NCBI GenBank assembly: GCA_028691845.1
Contig: JAQUYL010000002.1
Span: 123,284 to 187,283 of the forward strand
Origin: Opitutaceae bacterium
Lineage (GTDB): Bacteria; Verrucomicrobiota; Verrucomicrobiia; Opitutales; Opitutaceae
Length of the DNA: 64,000 bases
Direction of reading: 5' to 3'
Notes under the pieces: generated by a model
The model's database searches: none
Told to the model about the DNA's origin: nothing
What the model saw: the letters and a program-made list of their open reading frames with translations, nothing else
Made by a program: the position numbers and the translations under genes
Part shown: positions 63,775 through 64,000 of the stretch, one piece after another
How positions within the stretch are numbered: the stretch's first letter is position 1
How the letters are laid out: the number at the start of each line of letters is the position of its first letter

Positions 63775-64000
63775 ATGTCACATCCTCGCCACCAACCCCG
63801 GTCGCTGTTAATTAATGCCATATTTCTCCTTTTGCTCTCCATCGTCTTAAGAGCAGCTCCGTTTGAGAGTGAGGAGGAACCCGTGCGGATGGATCCTTTC
63901 GAGGTTACGACCGATCTCGGTCGCTATGCCGAGGACACTACTTCCACTGTGGCGAAAATCCCGACATCGCTAAAGGAAATATCCACATCCCTGCAGATAC
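63775..64000 (+). CDS. Second TonB-dependent receptor (5' part, cut by window end)
   Basis: A signal peptide (MSHPRHQPRSLLINAIFLLL, then LLSIVLRAAPFESEEEPVRM) leads directly into the plug-type linker with no STN domain. From 63874 to the end of the window all 127 bases are identical to 61051-61177 of the preceding receptor, in frame: it reads EEPVRMDPFEVTTD and continues as in the first receptor. The second receptor would therefore import without the STN signal to FecR. Either a recent duplication or conversion, or an assembly artefact near the window end, could explain the exact match. The full length is unknown. Confidence 0.8.
   Translation, partial: MSHPRHQPRSLLINAIFLLLLSIVLRAAPFESEEEPVRMDPFEVTTDLGRYAEDTTSTVAKIPTSLKEISTSLQI

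Noticed and set aside
1..64000. CRISPR arrays, rRNA genes, prophage or integrase
   Set aside because: No regularly spaced direct repeats, rRNA-like sequence, phage structural genes or tyrosine recombinase seen in the window.

Overview
The window is high-GC, gene-dense chromosomal DNA. Its gene content suggests a free-living member of the Verrucomicrobiota, probably Opitutaceae-like: an ilv-leu-cimA biosynthetic operon, a copper nitrite reductase fused to cytochrome c with NirV, a bacterial GH3 protein, a fused branched-chain 2-oxoacid dehydrogenase, and many starts that lack a Shine-Dalgarno sequence. This assignment is inferred from content and not from a phylogenetic marker. No rRNA, CRISPR array or intact insertion sequence was seen.

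Layout. 1-3.5 kb: end of a free methionine-(R)-sulfoxide reductase, a DsbD-type thiol transporter and an Mpv17-like membrane protein. 3.58-14.05 kb: a probable attenuator (leader peptide plus terminator) followed by ilvB-ilvN-ilvC-leuA-leuC-leuD-cimA-leuB and a strong terminator. Together with ilvD and an aminotransferase elsewhere, these genes would make valine, leucine and isoleucine, with isoleucine made from pyruvate through citramalate. 14.9-15.7 kb: a LuxR-type regulator whose receiver domain lacks the phosphoacceptor aspartate. 15.9-22.2 kb: a denitrification island (Crp/Fnr regulator, cupin, DUF2249, DUF6448, SCO1, NirV, NirK-cytochrome c, YwiC-like protein). Three TTGAY-N4-RTCAA boxes upstream of its transcription units make it look like one oxygen/NO-controlled regulon. 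22.3-27.4 kb: a minus-strand pilus operon (two prepilins, a PilX-like protein and PilM/N/O/P-like proteins).

28-31.8 kb: a transketolase-like enzyme overlapping an aminotransferase. 32.3-44 kb: mostly single genes, including a methyltransferase, tRNA-Arg, a flavin reductase, an M13 peptidase, a 2-hydroxyacid dehydrogenase, a Cys-rich secreted protein, RsgA, YhbY, RsuA and a lineage-type protein with a triplicated module. 44.8-52.9 kb: GH3, an RluA-type synthase, a FadB-like bifunctional protein and a single-chain E1alpha-E1beta-E2 dehydrogenase. 53-54.9 kb: a decayed, gene-poor zone with a wrecked response regulator, a possible MITE and twin 19-bp palindromes. 54.9-58.3 kb: prpB, tRNA-Leu and a split transketolase. 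58.6-64 kb: a FecI/FecR/FecA-type signalling locus, then the start of a second TonB receptor that shares 127 identical bases with the first.

Positions of motifs inside proteins are counted by hand and may be off by one or two residues. Family assignments rest on motifs recognised by eye, not on database searches.
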